Positions 35,796 through 57,380 of a DNA stretch of 64,000 nt are shown in pieces. The translations under genes were made by a program, and so were the position numbers. The stretch comes from Larimichthys crocea (lineage: Eukaryota; Chordata; Actinopteri; Sciaenidae), in the NCBI RefSeq assembly GCF_000972845.2, contig NC_040020.1:124001-188000 (forward strand), given 5' to 3'. How positions within the stretch are numbered: position 1 is the stretch's first letter; each line of letters begins with the position of its first letter. The notes beneath the pieces were generated by a model that saw nothing but the letters and a program-made list of their open reading frames with translations, made no database searches and was not told the DNA's origin.

Positions 35796-35975
35796 TACCG
35801 TTTGGCATTAGTGTCCACTAGTTGGAGGGGCTTCATTTAGAGATTTTCTGTGTCTCTCAGCAGTCACTCACACACAGACAGAGCACAGCTGCAGTTAATT
35901 GCTCTGACCTGCAGCTGACCCTGGTTGCTCGGCAACCTCAAGCTGCCTTTCACTAACTTTGTTGAAGTCTCTGTG
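35796..35975. repeat. 180-bp direct repeat, right copy
   Basis: Partner of 34921-35099, placed immediately after the 42-bp array, so the array is bracketed by direct repeats. Confidence 0.85.
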
Positions 35976-36355
35976 TCTCTAACTGCTAGCTCGCTCGTTA
36001 GCCGCAGCTGCGTCGCCTGCTATAGCATAGCAACATTAGCTCCCCGTTTTATATATATATATATCACATCACAGCTGATGAACTCGCGTCGTGTCAGCCT
36101 TTAAATGTTCAGCTGTGGATTTTAAACTTTTATTAAATCCACGATAATAAAAATAAAAACAGTTAGCATCAGCGCGGCTAACGCGCTCGGCTAAGGCCGC
36201 CCGTAGACGGATGTAAACAAACGTTTTGACAACGTTTAACCAACAGTTAGACAACATAACACCGGCACGGCGTGGACACACGGTGGTACGGGACTCGAAC
36301 CCGCGGTGAGCAGCTGTGTGCGCGGTGTGAGAGTTTAAATAAAAGAAGTTTTTAC

Positions 36356-36450
36356 CTGCTAACGAAGCTAAACAAACATCAGGACGTTAGCCTGCGCTCC
36401 GCGTCAAGGACCCGCCCCGCCTCTCAGGCTGCGGCCGCAAACATGCCTGA
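36356..36450 (-). promoter_or_regulatory. UPF2: UPF2 non-coding first exon and CpG-rich promoter
   Basis: On the minus strand, GC-rich sequence (including GGCGGGGCGGG, an SP1-type box, at about 36409-36424) leads into CTTCGTTAGCAG and a donor, GTAAAA, after 36356. The first coding exon begins with an acceptor just before its ATG (TTCCCACAG, then TATG), so a separate upstream exon is required. The exact transcription start is not visible. Confidence 0.55.
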
Positions 36451-36774
36451 CTAAAAATAAATATTTCATTTGTGATATATCTACACAGTCATTTTATATT
36501 TAGGTTCATGCTTTACCCAACACATATATATCATATTTTTCCACATATATCTGTATTTATTGCACATTTCTCCTTTCTTACTTTGCACTAAATCTATACT
36601 GCCAATTTGCTGTATGTACTTTTGTACAATATAATTTATTTACTATTGCTATTTTGATATTTTATTATGTATAGTTTGCTCTTTATATTTTTATTCTTAT
36701 GTTGTCTATCGTCACTGTGTGTAATGCTGCTGCTGCTGCACTGTAATTTCCCAACTTGGGATAAATAATAAAGT

Positions 36775-36821
36775 CTATCTATCTATCTATCTATCTATCT
36801 GTCTGTCTGTCTATGTATCTA

Positions 36822-36854
<33 letters not shown>

Positions 36855-36920
36855 GTATCTGTCTATCTATCTGTCTGTCTGTCTGTCTGTCTATCTGTCT
36901 ATCTATCCGTCTATCTATCC
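36775..36920. repeat. (TATC/TGTC)n microsatellite at duplication junction
   Basis: A TATC/TGTC tetranucleotide run ends abruptly in CCGATGAATGG, the middle of UPF2 coding exon 9. The homologous microsatellite at 42402-42660 instead continues into unique DNA. Confidence 0.95.
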
Positions 36921-39900
36921 CGATGAATGGACCAGTTTTGTTTCTTCGTCTCGATGTTGATCTGATCCTTCTTCCGATCTGAAGCAAAAAAAAAACAAAA
37001 CACGAGTGTTAGTTCACTCTGCAGACTTGGAGAACACGAGAAATAAAAACCTTCCTTGTGTGTTCATGTTTGTTTCAATGATCAAATTAAACTTGTGTCA
37101 CGTCACAATCAACTCTTTTATTGATCCTCGGACACATTAGAGGACGTACGTGAAACCTGAAGTCGCCCTTCAGCATGGAGCAGAGATCCTCGGCCACGTC
37201 CGACATGCAGGGATGGAAGTCGCCACCAGGCGAGAGTAGAAGGGCAGAAGGTCCAACCTGCAGGACGAGGACGAATCACAACGTTAGATGAGATGAACAG
37301 AGCGCCCCCAGGTGGTGTGGTGACGACACAGGACGAAGATCAACAGACAGGGCTCGGAATATTTTAAAAGAGCAGTTGTAGATGTAGTAAGATGACGCCG
37401 TTACCATCTGTCTGGGGACGGTGAAAGAGCGCTCGGACGAGCTTCCGCCTGTTCGACTTGGGTGTTCATGTTCATGCAGAAGTCCATGGCGGCCTGCGGG
37501 AGTCGACAAAAGGCTCACAAGTTATTCAGAAGTTCACAGCCTGCGTTACTCGTCTGTAACAGTGCATGATGTGTACGAGCTCAGCTGGACACACTCTGAC
37601 TGAGATGTGACTGTAAACTGAGTCATGTGACTGAAGTCGTACAGTGTGTACATTTGTTTTACCACGTCATCGTCAGGGAGATAATCGCCGCGTTAAGGTC
37701 TCGTCTGTTTCTCGTCACCTTTGTCTAATCAGGTCTCTGTTGACAAGTTGGGCAGCTGCTGGATGAAGGCGTCCACGATGAGCTTCAGGTGGGACCCGCG
37801 GTTGGCCTCTTCATCCTCTGTGTTCACAAACAAATAACAAACTTCACTCCTTTAAAAGCCCGTCAGTCAGATCAGAGTTTAGTCTCGGGCTTAGCTTCGT
37901 CGGTCTTAGTTACCTTGCTCGCAGCATTTTTGGCCAGCTCTTCGTTTTCCGCCTCGTCCGCGCCCTCCAGTTCGAGAGTTCGTCCGCGATGTCCAGAGCC
38001 TCCGCTCCAGCTCCAGCTCCTCCGTGGTGCTGGCCGAGTCCTTCCCCTCTCGGCCGTCTGACACACACAGCAGCAGCACCAGTCAGAATAAAACTCTGCA
38101 TGTGTGTCCGTCTTCACCTGTGGATTCATTAAACGTACCTTTGGCGCGTCCTCTTTGCCCTGGCCGCTCTTCTCGTTGTCCTTGAAGAGGATGGCGGGGA
38201 CGAAGGCCTTCAGGTCCACCAGGTTCTCGTAGAAGTTACAGCGTCTTCGTCCTCCCAGATCCCTCCCTCCAGTCGGACTCCCGGGCTTACCGGGGTGAAA
38301 ATATCGATGCCGGGGCCGTGTTCTGAGAGCAGAGAGAGGGCGACATGTTCAACTCACAGGAGTCGATAATTGACTCGTTTAAATGAAAACAAACTGGAAA
38401 GAGGTCACACACCCTCCTGAACCGTCTTGTCTTGAGGCAGGTCTGGCATTTTCTCATCCAGCAGGTCGGCGAGGGACTGAGTGTTGGCCAGCAGCTTCTG
38501 GTACGACTGGCGAACTCTTCTACTGCTTGTGTCTGTCCTCGCTCAGCTCTCCTTTGGAAGTGAATATAAACGCCTGACGGGAGAGAAAACGTCAGCCTGA
38601 ACACTCGAACGACGGACAGAAGAGCTGAAGCCGTGCGCTCTGGTCCGACACTCACCTGTTCTGCCTCTCGGTGTTCTGCGGCTCGCGGTGGTCCTTCTTC
38701 AGGTGCTTGGTGAGCGACGTGAAGTATTCCCTCAGCGGTTCTGGAGGGCTGCTGCTTCTGCGTGCTGATATCTCGCTCGGAGGGAAGCCCAAGCCGAACT
38801 TCTCGGCGGCATGCTTCAACCTTGCGTGGCACGAGGCCGGCGATGTCATCGCCGCAGTGCTTACAGAAGTCTGATGACCACCGACACAGTGAGTGTGAGT
38901 CTCCCGTCGGTGCTGGATGATGTTTTTTCAGCTGCTCGTAAATGAGCGAGAGCCCTCTTTGGCCGTGAAGAGCCCGACGATGGTGAGCTCGGCGATGAAG
39001 CGCAGGTCGGTGCGCAGCTTGCCTCACGTTGGGCGCCTTGTCCTCCTTCCTCGCCTCAAAGTGCTTCTTCCACGCCTGCAGCAGCAGCGGGGCGAACTCG
39101 GCGTAGCGCTGGTGGAAGAGCGAGCACAGGTGGACGGCGCAGCCCACGTCGGATATCTAGCTTGGCCTCCACGACGGAGCTCACCGCCATCGCCGATGCT
39201 GAGTGTGAGGTTTGAGCGAGGCGAAGTCGTTGGAGAGCGAGTCGCGCTGCTGCTAGCGTGAGCCGTGGCGCAGCTATCTGACAAGAGGTGTTCTTCTTTG
39301 AGGCTGGAGTCCACCGGCTGAAGAAAGCCTCTTCGGGTTCGACCCTCCTGAGCGGTTCTGGTTCTTGCTGCGGGTTCCTTCCTGCACTGATGGCGCTCCC
39401 AGGCCTCCTGGTGCAGCTGGTGGCCCTCCTCCTTCCCCTGCAGAAACGAGGAAAAATGGAGAAACATAATAAAGGTGTCAATCAGAGATGAATTCACACG
39501 TGAGGAATCAGCGGTGACACAAAGTTTCAGCATCACTCACTTCAGGAAGCCGCCTCCTCCTCGCGTTGCCGTTTGGCCTCCTCCTCCTCGAAGCTCTCCC
39601 TCCTGCCCTCCTCCTGCTGCCCTTCTTCTCCCTCCTCTTTCTTCTTCTGCTCCTCCTCTGCTTCTGTTTCTCCTCCTCTTTCTTCTTCCTGCGCCCTTCT
39701 CCTCCTCTTCTCTTCTTCTTGCTCCTCCGCATCCAGAGCACGTCTCATCTTTGCACGTCTTGCACGTCTCACGGATCTGGCACCTCCTCGGTTTTCCGTC
39801 TCGTTTCCTCGTTCTTGTCCTGTCTCGCGCGTCGGCGCCATCGCCGTCTCTGTCCTTTTCTTTTCCTTGTTGCCGAAGGAGCAAACGTCTTTCTCGTCCA

Positions 39901-39932
39901 TGTTTACTGACGCTTGTGTTACAGGCAGGCAT
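36921..39932 (-). pseudogene. truncated, frameshifted UPF2 copy (coding exons 1-9)
   Basis: The homologous start codon is at 39930-39932, but the frame goes wrong within a few codons (reads MPACNT). Later exons keep recognisable UPF2 blocks such as FVPAILFKDNEKSGQGK (about 38160-38215) and HLCSLFHQRYAEFAPLLLQA (about 39070-39140), separated by frameshifts. It stops inside exon 9 at 36921 and lacks the last eleven exons, so it cannot encode UPF2. Segment 39725-39840 matches the main copy poorly. I think it is an assembly by-product; a real 5' partial duplication is the alternative. Confidence 0.8.
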
Positions 39933-41638
39933 ACTGTGGGAGACGGCGACAAACGTCAGTTCATGAAAATTGTCCCCAAAGGAGCACGGGGCACCTGTTC
40001 TTCTCTCTCCCCCAGGTCACATTTTTTAACTTCACACACGTGAAATTCAGCATTCACATGGTCGACAAGATGGGATGCTCACGGTCATTTGGGCTTTTTG
40101 ATGACACCTACCGTTTGGCATTAGTGTCCCACTGTTGGAGGGGCTTCATTTAGAGATGTTCTGTGTCCTCAGCGAGTCACTCACACACAGACAGAGCACA
40201 GCTGCATTAATTGCTCTGACCTGCAGCTGACCCTGGTTGCTTGGCAACCTCAAGCTGCCTTTGACTGACTTTAAGTCTCTGTGCTCTGCCTGTCAGTCAA
40301 TAAATGTCTGTCAGACACACTCTACATTAATTTACACAGTTTATACATTACTTCATGTTAATTGTTATCACATTTTGATTACTCCTGTAAAAGCTGGTTG
40401 TACAATATCACAATTTAAACTTAGAAACAATATTTCTACACACAGATATGCAACAGGTCCAGCTGAACCATTTCGTTAAACGCTCCCTCACGATGATGGT
40501 TGTGGCCACCAGGGGCGAATAAAAGAAATCAAACATGCTTCGTTAATAAGTGGAAAAAGGTACTGTCTGGACTGACTGAGGACAGACACGGGACGTAGGC
40601 TCCGTGATGTCCCCAGCAGACTGTCTAAAACCTGGACGTAGTCTCCGTGACGTCACCGCAAGACCGTCTAAAACCTGGACGTAGTCTCTGTGACGTCCCC
40701 GCCCAGCAGACTGTCTAAAACCTGGACGTAGTCTCCATGACGTCCCCGCAGACCGTCTAAAACCTGGACGTATATTCCCCGTGACGTCCCCACGGAGACT
40801 GTCTAAAACCTAGACGTAGTCCTCCGTGACGTCCCCACAGAGAGGGGCCGGCTAAAAGAAAACCTGGACGTAGTCTCCGTACTTCCCCAGACTGTCTAAA
40901 ACCCTGGACTAGTCTCCGTGACGTCCCCCGCAGACTGTCTAAAACCTGGACGTCAGTCCGTGACGTCCCCGCAGACTGTCTAAAAACCTGGACGTAGTCT
41001 CCGTGACGTCCCCGCAGACTGTCTAAAACCTGGACCGTAGTCTCCGTGACGTCCCCGCGCAGACTGTCTAAAAACCTGGACGTAGTCTCGGAGACGTCCC
41101 CGCAGACTGTCAAAAAACCTGGACGTAGTCTCTGTGACGTCCCCGCAGACTGTCTAAAACCTGGACATAGTCCTACGTGACGCCCCGCAGACCGTCAAAA
41201 CCTGGACGTAGTCTCGAGACGTCCCCGCAGACTCTAAAAACCGGGACGTAGTCTCTGTGACGTCCCCGCAGACTGTCTAAAACCTGGACGAGTCGCCGTG
41301 ACGTCTCGCAGACTGTATAAAACCTGGACTAGCTCCGTCACGCCCCGCAGACGGCTAAAACCTGACGTAGTCTCCGTGACGTCCTACGGTTGGCATTAGT
41401 GTCCACTAGTTGGAGGGGCTTCATTTAGAGATTTCTGTGTCTTCAGCAGTCACTCGCACACAAGACAGAGCACAGCTGCAGTTAATGCTCTGACTGCAGC
41501 TGACCCGGGTTGCTTGGCAACCTCCAGCTGCCTTTCACTAACTTACTGAAGTCCCTGTGTCTCTAACTGCTAGCTCGCTCGTTAGCCGCAGCTGCGTCGC
41601 CTGCTATAGCATAGCAACATTACCTCCCGTTATATATA

Positions 41639-41684
<46 letters not shown>

Positions 41685-42168
41685 ATATATATTCACACGC
41701 TGATGAACTCGCGTCGTGTCAGCCTTTAAATGTTCAGCTGTGGATTTTAAACTTTTATTAAATCCACGATAATAAAAATAAAACAGGTAGCATCAGCGCG
41801 GCTAACGCGCTCGGCTAAGGCCGCCCGTAGACGGATGTAAACAAACGTTTTTGACAACGTAACCAACAGTTAGACAACATAACAATAACACCCGGCCCGC
41901 GTGGACACACGGTGGTAGGGACTCGAACCCGCGGTGACAGCTGTGTGCGCGGTGTGAGAGTTTAAATAAAAGAAGCTTTTACCTGCTAACGAAGCTAAAA
42001 AAACAAACATCAGGACGTTAGCCTGCGCTCCGCGTCAAGGACCCCCCGCCCCGCCTCTCAGGCTGCGGCCGCACACATGCCTGACTAAAAATAAATATTC
42101 ATTTGTGATATATCTACACAGTCATTTTATGTTTAGGTTCATGCTTTACCCAACACATGTCCACACAT
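36921..42168 (-). other. redundant low-quality copy of the UPF2 5' region
   Basis: Collinear with 31697-36540: partial coding exon 9 through coding exon 1, the 179-bp direct repeats (about 40114 and 41388 onward), the 42-bp array (about 40600-41385, 18 units), a TA-rich run (41632-41692) and the non-coding first exon (about 41983-42080). It differs by many one- and two-base insertions and deletions and ends at a 10-N gap. After the gap the sequence again equals 36545-36775. This pattern fits duplicated assembly sequence better than a real tandem duplication. Confidence 0.85.
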
Positions 42169-42178
42169 NNNNNNNNNN
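42169..42178. other. assembly gap (10 N)
   Basis: Ten N bases in the sequence. The flanks are homologous to positions either side of about 36540 in the main copy, so the gap joins overlapping sequence. Confidence 1.
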
Positions 42179-42401
42179 ATATCTGTATTTATTGCACATT
42201 TCTCCTTTCTTACTTTGCACTAAATCTATACTGCCAATTTGCTGTATATACTTTTGTACAATATATTTTATTTACTATTGCTATTTTGATATTTTATTAT
42301 GCATAGTTTGCTCTTTATATTTTTATTCTTATGTTGTCTATCGTCACTGTGTGTAATGCTGCTGCTGCACTGTAATTTCCCAGCTTGGGATAAATAATAA
42401 A

Positions 42402-42441
<40 letters not shown>

Positions 42442-42446
42442 GTCTA

Positions 42447-42481
<35 letters not shown>

Positions 42482-42504
42482 GTCTGTCTGTCTGTCTGTC
42501 TGTC

Positions 42505-42583
<79 letters not shown>

Positions 42584-42660
42584 ATCTATCTGTCTGTCTA
42601 TCTGTCTGTCTATCTATCTATCTATCTGTCTATCTATCTATCTACCTGTCTGTCTGTCTA
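42402..42660. repeat. (TATC/TGTC)n microsatellite
   Basis: About 260 bp of TATC and TGTC tetramers, the continuation of the sequence homologous to 36545-36775, leading into unique DNA (TTATGCAAATACATATAAC). Confidence 0.95.
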
Positions 42661-48776
<6,116 letters not shown>

Positions 48777-48924
48777 TTACCCGAGCCGAGCTTCGTTTAC
48801 GTGGTCACACTGGAAAAGGACAAAGACGGTGAACGTTAGAGTCCATCTTTTAAATTACATCTTTGACATCTGTAGATAAAAAAATCTCGTTCCCACGCCA
48901 GACTTTAAACACTGTTAACAAAAT

Positions 48925-49290
48925 GTACTGAAGGTACCAAAAGTAAAAGTACTCATCATGAAGTAGGAGTTTTATTAAACAATATTGTTTTAACAACATT
49001 TATGATGCACGTTCACAAACTACTTTAGCAGTGGTTAAAAAGTAACTAAGTACATTTTGTGCTACTCTTTTACTCCACTACATTTACAGCTTCGGATACT
49101 TTCGACATACAAAACAAATCAAGTTTATAAAAAAAATGATGTTTTAATTTTTATTTTATTTTTTTAACTTCCACCAGTTGGAACATATGAAATGTTCATT
49201 CACTGATTTTTAAAGTACAATCTACTGAAAACATTTGTGCTGTGTGTATTCATGTAAAAATCAAAGTACTTAATTACTCTCAATGATTGA
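48925..49290. repeat. AGTACT-type dispersed element
   Basis: Contains AAGTAAAAGTACTCATCATG, TACTCTTTTACTCCACTACA and, at the right end, AAAGTACTTAATTACTC. These ends are roughly inverted. It resembles the elements at 3448-3828 and the fragments at 6662 and 28128, and lies in the 5' intron of SLC35E3. Confidence 0.55.
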
Positions 49291-49534
49291 TTTACAGTTA
49301 AATAAGTTGAGAGATAACGGTTTGTAACGGTTGTAACGGTTGTAACGGTTAAATTGGCGTTAATTTAAATGAAGTTTGGCGCGTTGCTCTGAGCACAGAC
49401 AGAACCAATGCGGATTAAAACATAAATTACATTTTATATATATAGTGTGTGTGTGTGTTAACTGCCTGTCTGTCTCTCTCTGTATCTGTCTGTCTGTCTG
49501 TCTCTCCTCCTGCCACGCAATAAGAAAAGTTTAC

Positions 49535-49757
49535 CTGAGGTCTCCATCTTTCTGTCTGTCTCCCTCCGGCCGAACCACCACCACCCCCGTGAGTTACCGG
49601 CCAATGCGTGCGTCTCCACCCCGGCAGTCGGAGCTCCTCTCCCGGCCTGTTAGCAGTGACGAACCCCCCCGAGCTGCTGCCGCTCTGGAGGACTTCTCTC
49701 CCCGCTGCTGCTCTGCTGCTGCCCGGCTGGATCCAGCCGTGATTCCTGCTGGAAGAC

Positions 49758-49770
<13 letters not shown>
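49535..49770 (-). promoter_or_regulatory. SLC35E3: candidate SLC35E3 non-coding first exon and promoter
   Basis: On the minus strand, GC-rich sequence ends in GAGACCTCAG with a donor, GTAAAC, after 49535. A matching acceptor (CTTTGTCCTTTTCCAG) lies about 50 bases upstream of the ATG at 48758. A (GT)n run at 49758-49796 borders the region. Inferred from splice signals and base composition only. Confidence 0.4.
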
Positions 49771-49797
<27 letters not shown>

Positions 49798-50084
49798 CCT
49801 GTTTCCTCCGTGTTACCGTGTGTGTGCGGGACAACAGCGGCTGCCAGTGGACTGGAGGGCAGGGATCATCCGAGCAGACTCAGTGCGTGCAGAAACCCTA
49901 TTATTATAATTAATATAATATATTATTATTATTATTTAGAGTTATTCTCCCAAAAAGACACGTGACTTCATGAGAAATTCATCATTTATTGTTTTAAGGT
50001 CTAGAAAAAGTTAAAACAGCTTCAAATGTGACAAATGACAAACTCACTAAATATTCAGTTTCTATCACAGAAGAAAAATGACTT

Positions 50085-50535
50085 TATTCATCAGTAATCG
50101 ATGATTATTCATCAGTAATCGATGATTATTCATCAGTAATCAATGATTATTGCTGATTATTCATCAGTAATCGTTGATCATTGCTGATTATTCATCAGTA
50201 ATCGATGATTATTCATCAGTAATCGATGATTGCTGATTATTCATCAGTAATCGATGATTATTGCTGATTATTCATCAGTAATCGTTGATTATTCATCAGT
50301 ATTGCTGATTATTCATCAGTAATCGTTGATTATTCATCAGTAATCGATGATTATTGCCGATTATTTACCAGTAATCGATGATTATTCATCAGTAATCGAT
50401 GATTATTGCTGATTATTAATCAGTAATCGATTATTGCTGATTATTCATCAGTAATCGTTGATTATTCATCAGTAATCGATTATTATTCATCAGTAATCGA
50501 TTATTATTGCTGATTATTCATCAGTAATCGTTGTC
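50085..50535. repeat. ATTATTCATCAGTAATCGATG tandem array
   Basis: About 20 imperfect units of CATCAGTAATCGATGATTAT with optional TGCTGATTATT insertions, between SLC35E3 and MDM2. 50536-51200 after it shows no recognised gene; an open frame at 50650-50862 has no splice or family support. Confidence 0.9.
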
Positions 50536-51209
50536 TTGTCCGTTGTGTGCAGATTTCTTCTCATTCTCTGAATCTTTTGTAAAACAATACATAAATATTT
50601 CTTCATGTTGACAAACATTATTTATCTGTAGTTGAAGCTCTAGGCGGTCATGTCTCCTGGTTGTAGCCTGGTCAGCACCTTCAGCTCCTCCATCTTTCTC
50701 CATGACAACAGATCCAGCTCAGCATCCCCGTCTCCTCCTCCTCAGTCCAGCAGAGACCTGCAGTCTGTCCACAGAGCGGCTGATCACCTGATGTCTCATG
50801 AAGTATTACATAACAGAGCTACTGTACACAGCGCCATGGCAACAGAGAAAAGATGGAAATGAAACACATGAACACATGACCCCTCAGGGCCTCCGTAGAA
50901 AACTAAATGATTCACTCGTTAACAGAAGTTAAACTTTTATTTCAGTTCACCAAAAAATTCAAACAGAAAATATCAGAAATGACAAATCTAACATCTCCAT
51001 CTTATTATTTATAGAAAAAGTGTGCGCTTAAATAAACTTTGAATAAATAATGAAGATGTATCAGGTGTCCTGGAAACAACGCCTCGTTTGCTGTTTTAAT
51101 CAGTGACGGCTTCAAATAATAAATTACTTTCAATTCAGTTTTTATTCTAATTAAAACCAAATTTCAGATTTCTTAGCAAGAATATTTCAAATTAAAAGGA
51201 AAATAAACT

Positions 51210-51215
51210 TTTATT
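51210..51215 (-). terminator. MDM2: candidate MDM2 poly(A) signal
   Basis: AATAAA on the minus strand about 460 bases beyond the MDM2 stop. Further AATAAA copies lie near 51139 and 50937, so the real end may be farther left. Confidence 0.35.
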
Positions 51216-51677
51216 TTACGGGTCCATAATTTCTGTATAATCTTCTAATTATTTACAAAAAGTGTCCTGAGAAGAATTTTATGATTTGTTGGTCGATTTA
51301 TGTGCTTAGAATTAATTAATTAATTAATTAATTAAGGATAACTGTGAGGATTAAATGTTTTCAATATTCATTTTTCTTTAAAAGGAAATTTTTAAATAAT
51401 CGGCATCAAATCACAAAATTCTTTCCAGGAAACTAAGAAATTATAAACCCGTAAAATAAAAGCGTCACCGGGGCGACGGAGACTTTAAACGGACAATCCG
51501 ACATTTCGGGACGTTTTATCCGAATCGCGATGAAGAAAAGACGTGAATCAGATTTTCGCTTCCTGTCCACATGTTTTTGGGTGAGGGAGGTGAAGACAGA
51601 CAGAATAATTTAATGATTCTGAGGTTGAAGTCTCTTCATTCTCTACATTCCCCTCCTCGTGTCCTTGTGTCCTCGTC

Positions 51678-55170
<3,493 letters not shown>

Positions 55171-55186
55171 GGCGACGCTGAGGTTC

Positions 55187-56236
55187 CTGCACACAAACAC
55201 ACACCAGAGAATAAAGATCTGCTGGAAGTAAGGTCGCAACATTGCGAGAATTTACGGGAATAAACGGGAATGTCTGGAATTTAACCGGCTCGGCTCTTCT
55301 ATCTTTGACGGACGCCGCGAGCAGCCCGAGTCAATTTAACACAGATCACCTCGAGCTGACAGGAAGCCAGACACAGAAACAGCACAGAGAATCCGGGGGA
55401 TTTTCAAAATAAAACCCCCCACGCAGTACGTAGCAGAAAAACGACCAAATCTGAGCCAGTGAACAAAGTCTGGAGGGAGAAACGCTTCAGGAGACAAAAC
55501 ATGTGACTCAGACGTCTGATTGGTTTTCCTTTGTGGTCTGCAGTTTGTGTCGAGTTATTCTTGGAACAGTCGACTTTAAATAAAAAGAAACAAAATATAA
55601 ACGAGTTCAAAGCTTCATGAGACAGCAGCACAAACCATGAGTCATCACGAGTCTTAAAACTGCAACACGCTGCTCAAAGAAGCTCATTTAAATAATAAAA
55701 ACATGAACCGACACAGCGTGAGTGAAACTGAAAACGTTTGTTCAACCACCAGAAAACCCCAAAAGAACCATCTGTTCCATCAAAGGTCAGTGAACAAAGA
55801 TCAGGACTGTGAAACACGCTGCGGTATTTTTAGTTTCAGAGAAACTCAGTGATCATAACTTCATGACTTCACGGACAGATTAATCATTTAATTCATCTTT
55901 ACGGAGGCAGAAGCTAAACCTCAAACACTGAATCTGCGTCTGAACACGTGGCGACGGTAAATCAAATAATCTATTTTAATCTATTTAAGGAGAGTTGTGC
56001 TGGACAGATTTCACAACTTTCAGGTTAAAATGATGCAAAAACTTTTTAAAAATCAACCCTGAACGTTAAAGTAACATTTAAAGAACTGATTTTAACATTT
56101 CTTTAGAATAATTTACGGCATTATTCTGATTTAACACTAAAAAACAGTTAAAGCAGTTATTAATCAGACTCTTCCTCGTCAGTATGTTTCATATAATCAT
56201 GTTTTCATGTATAGATCAAACAGACGGAGGTCTCAC
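55187..56236 (-). other. MDM2 5' intron
   Basis: Between the proposed P2 exon donor (after 56237) and the acceptor of the ATG exon (GTGTGCAG before 55186). No additional exon is recognised. A short GCGCCATGACGGCAAAGA-type tandem repeat lies just outside it at 55053-55110, in the next intron. Confidence 0.45.
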
Positions 56237-56367
56237 CTGAGCGTGGACAAAGTGTCACAGTGTCAGCAGTCCATCCTGAGCAGGTACAAACATAAAGTGC
56301 ATTCAGAGCCGAGCACAGACGAGCTGCAGACTCTTATAGACCAGCTCAGACATGTCAGGACTAGACC
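56237..56367 (-). promoter_or_regulatory. MDM2: MDM2 P2-type promoter: p53 element, TATA box, first exon
   Basis: On the minus strand, a p53 element at 56367-56348 (GGTCTAGTCC then TGACATGTCT, 18 of 20 bases matching two adjacent RRRCWWGYYY half-sites) is followed after 9 bases by TATAAGAG (56338-56331). About 75-95 bases on, CACGCTCAG precedes a donor, GTGAGA, after 56237. The p53 element shares AGTCCTGACATGTCT with the human MDM2 P2 site. The exon contains a short upstream ATG. Confidence 0.7.
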
Positions 56368-56446
56368 AGCATGTGGGCCCAGCCTAGCCTGGCCCAGGCC
56401 TATCAGGGCCTATCAGGGCCTAACAGGGCCAATGACACACTCAGGC

Positions 56447-56585
56447 TGACTCAGGCTGACTCAGGATGTTATATGTTCTTTTTTTTTTAAATGCCTGTAC
56501 CAGCTGATTCAATCACACACACACACACACACACACACACAGCTGTGTGTGTGTAGACATGCCACGACTAGTCCACGATGACTCA
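56447..56585 (-). promoter_or_regulatory. MDM2: second p53-type element and AP-1 sites upstream of MDM2
   Basis: A second pair of adjacent half-sites, 56555-56574 (AGACATGCCA, CGACTAGTCC; 18 of 20), with an AP-1 motif TGACTCA at 56579-56585. Two more TGACTCA copies lie at 56447-56453 and 56457-56463. AP-1/Ets input is known for the mammalian MDM2 P2 promoter; function here is inferred. Confidence 0.5.
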
Positions 56586-57380
56586 GCGCTGTCAAAATTA
56601 GATAACCATGTTAACTAAGCATGATAACCAGGGCCAAACTGGGCCAAACTGGGCCAAATCTGAGCAGCAGGACTGTCCTCAGACTCACGGGAAGCAGCTG
56701 GATGAAACACACCTCAATGTTTAAGACCTATAAGTTATATTATATTATATTATATTATATATTCAATATGTAGTATTATTATTATGTATTTTCCGATGAT
56801 GTAAGTTGTCCAGTGTCTCGAGCCTCATGTTTAATCTGTCCACACATCATGCCTGTCAGTGACATCACAAAAATAAACCCCATGTTGTAAGAGAATGTAG
56901 CATAAAGACATGATTATACGCATTAGTTGTCCATCTTCCTTGCTGTCATCCTTCAAAAAATGACAGGAATGCTACAAAAATATGTTGATTGGTACATGTA
57001 TACATTGAGTTACGTATGTTCAGCGTCTGTCCTCTTTTAACTGTGAAGTGCTACATGTAAACACTGGTCAAACTAAGGGATATACTTTGCAGTGCTGTGC
57101 TCATAATAGTAATTGCAGGGGGGAGAAGTCAGAAATGCTAATGGTGGTCCGTGTAACCGTTCCAAGTGTTGCTTAATCTGAATGCAATGATGCAATAAAA
57201 GACACACGCCAGAAAATACAAGAAGAGGGGGAGAAATGACAATATAGTTGTTTATTTTCACTAATGGACAGTGTACAGAGTATGCTTGTGCTGCACTAAT
57301 AAAATCATCACTTGTTTTGTAATAAATAAACACACAAACATAGACACAGACATGTGAGAGAAAGAGAAAGTCACAGCTTT
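56586..57380. other. MDM2 upstream DNA up to the gap
   Basis: GGGCCAAACT repeats (about 56630-56660), a (TATAT)n run (about 56733-56760), then about 600 bp with no match in the second MDM2 copy and no recognised gene. Confidence 0.4.

Noticed and set aside
36270..36330. tRNA gene suggested by GGTTCGAGTCCC on the minus strand
   Set aside because: The T-arm can pair, but no matching 5' acceptor strand, D-arm or anticodon arm lies at the right distance. Probably chance or a relic.
50650..50862. Possible small gene between SLC35E3 and MDM2
   Set aside because: Low-complexity Ser/Pro translation without splice sites, homology or a promoter that I can identify.
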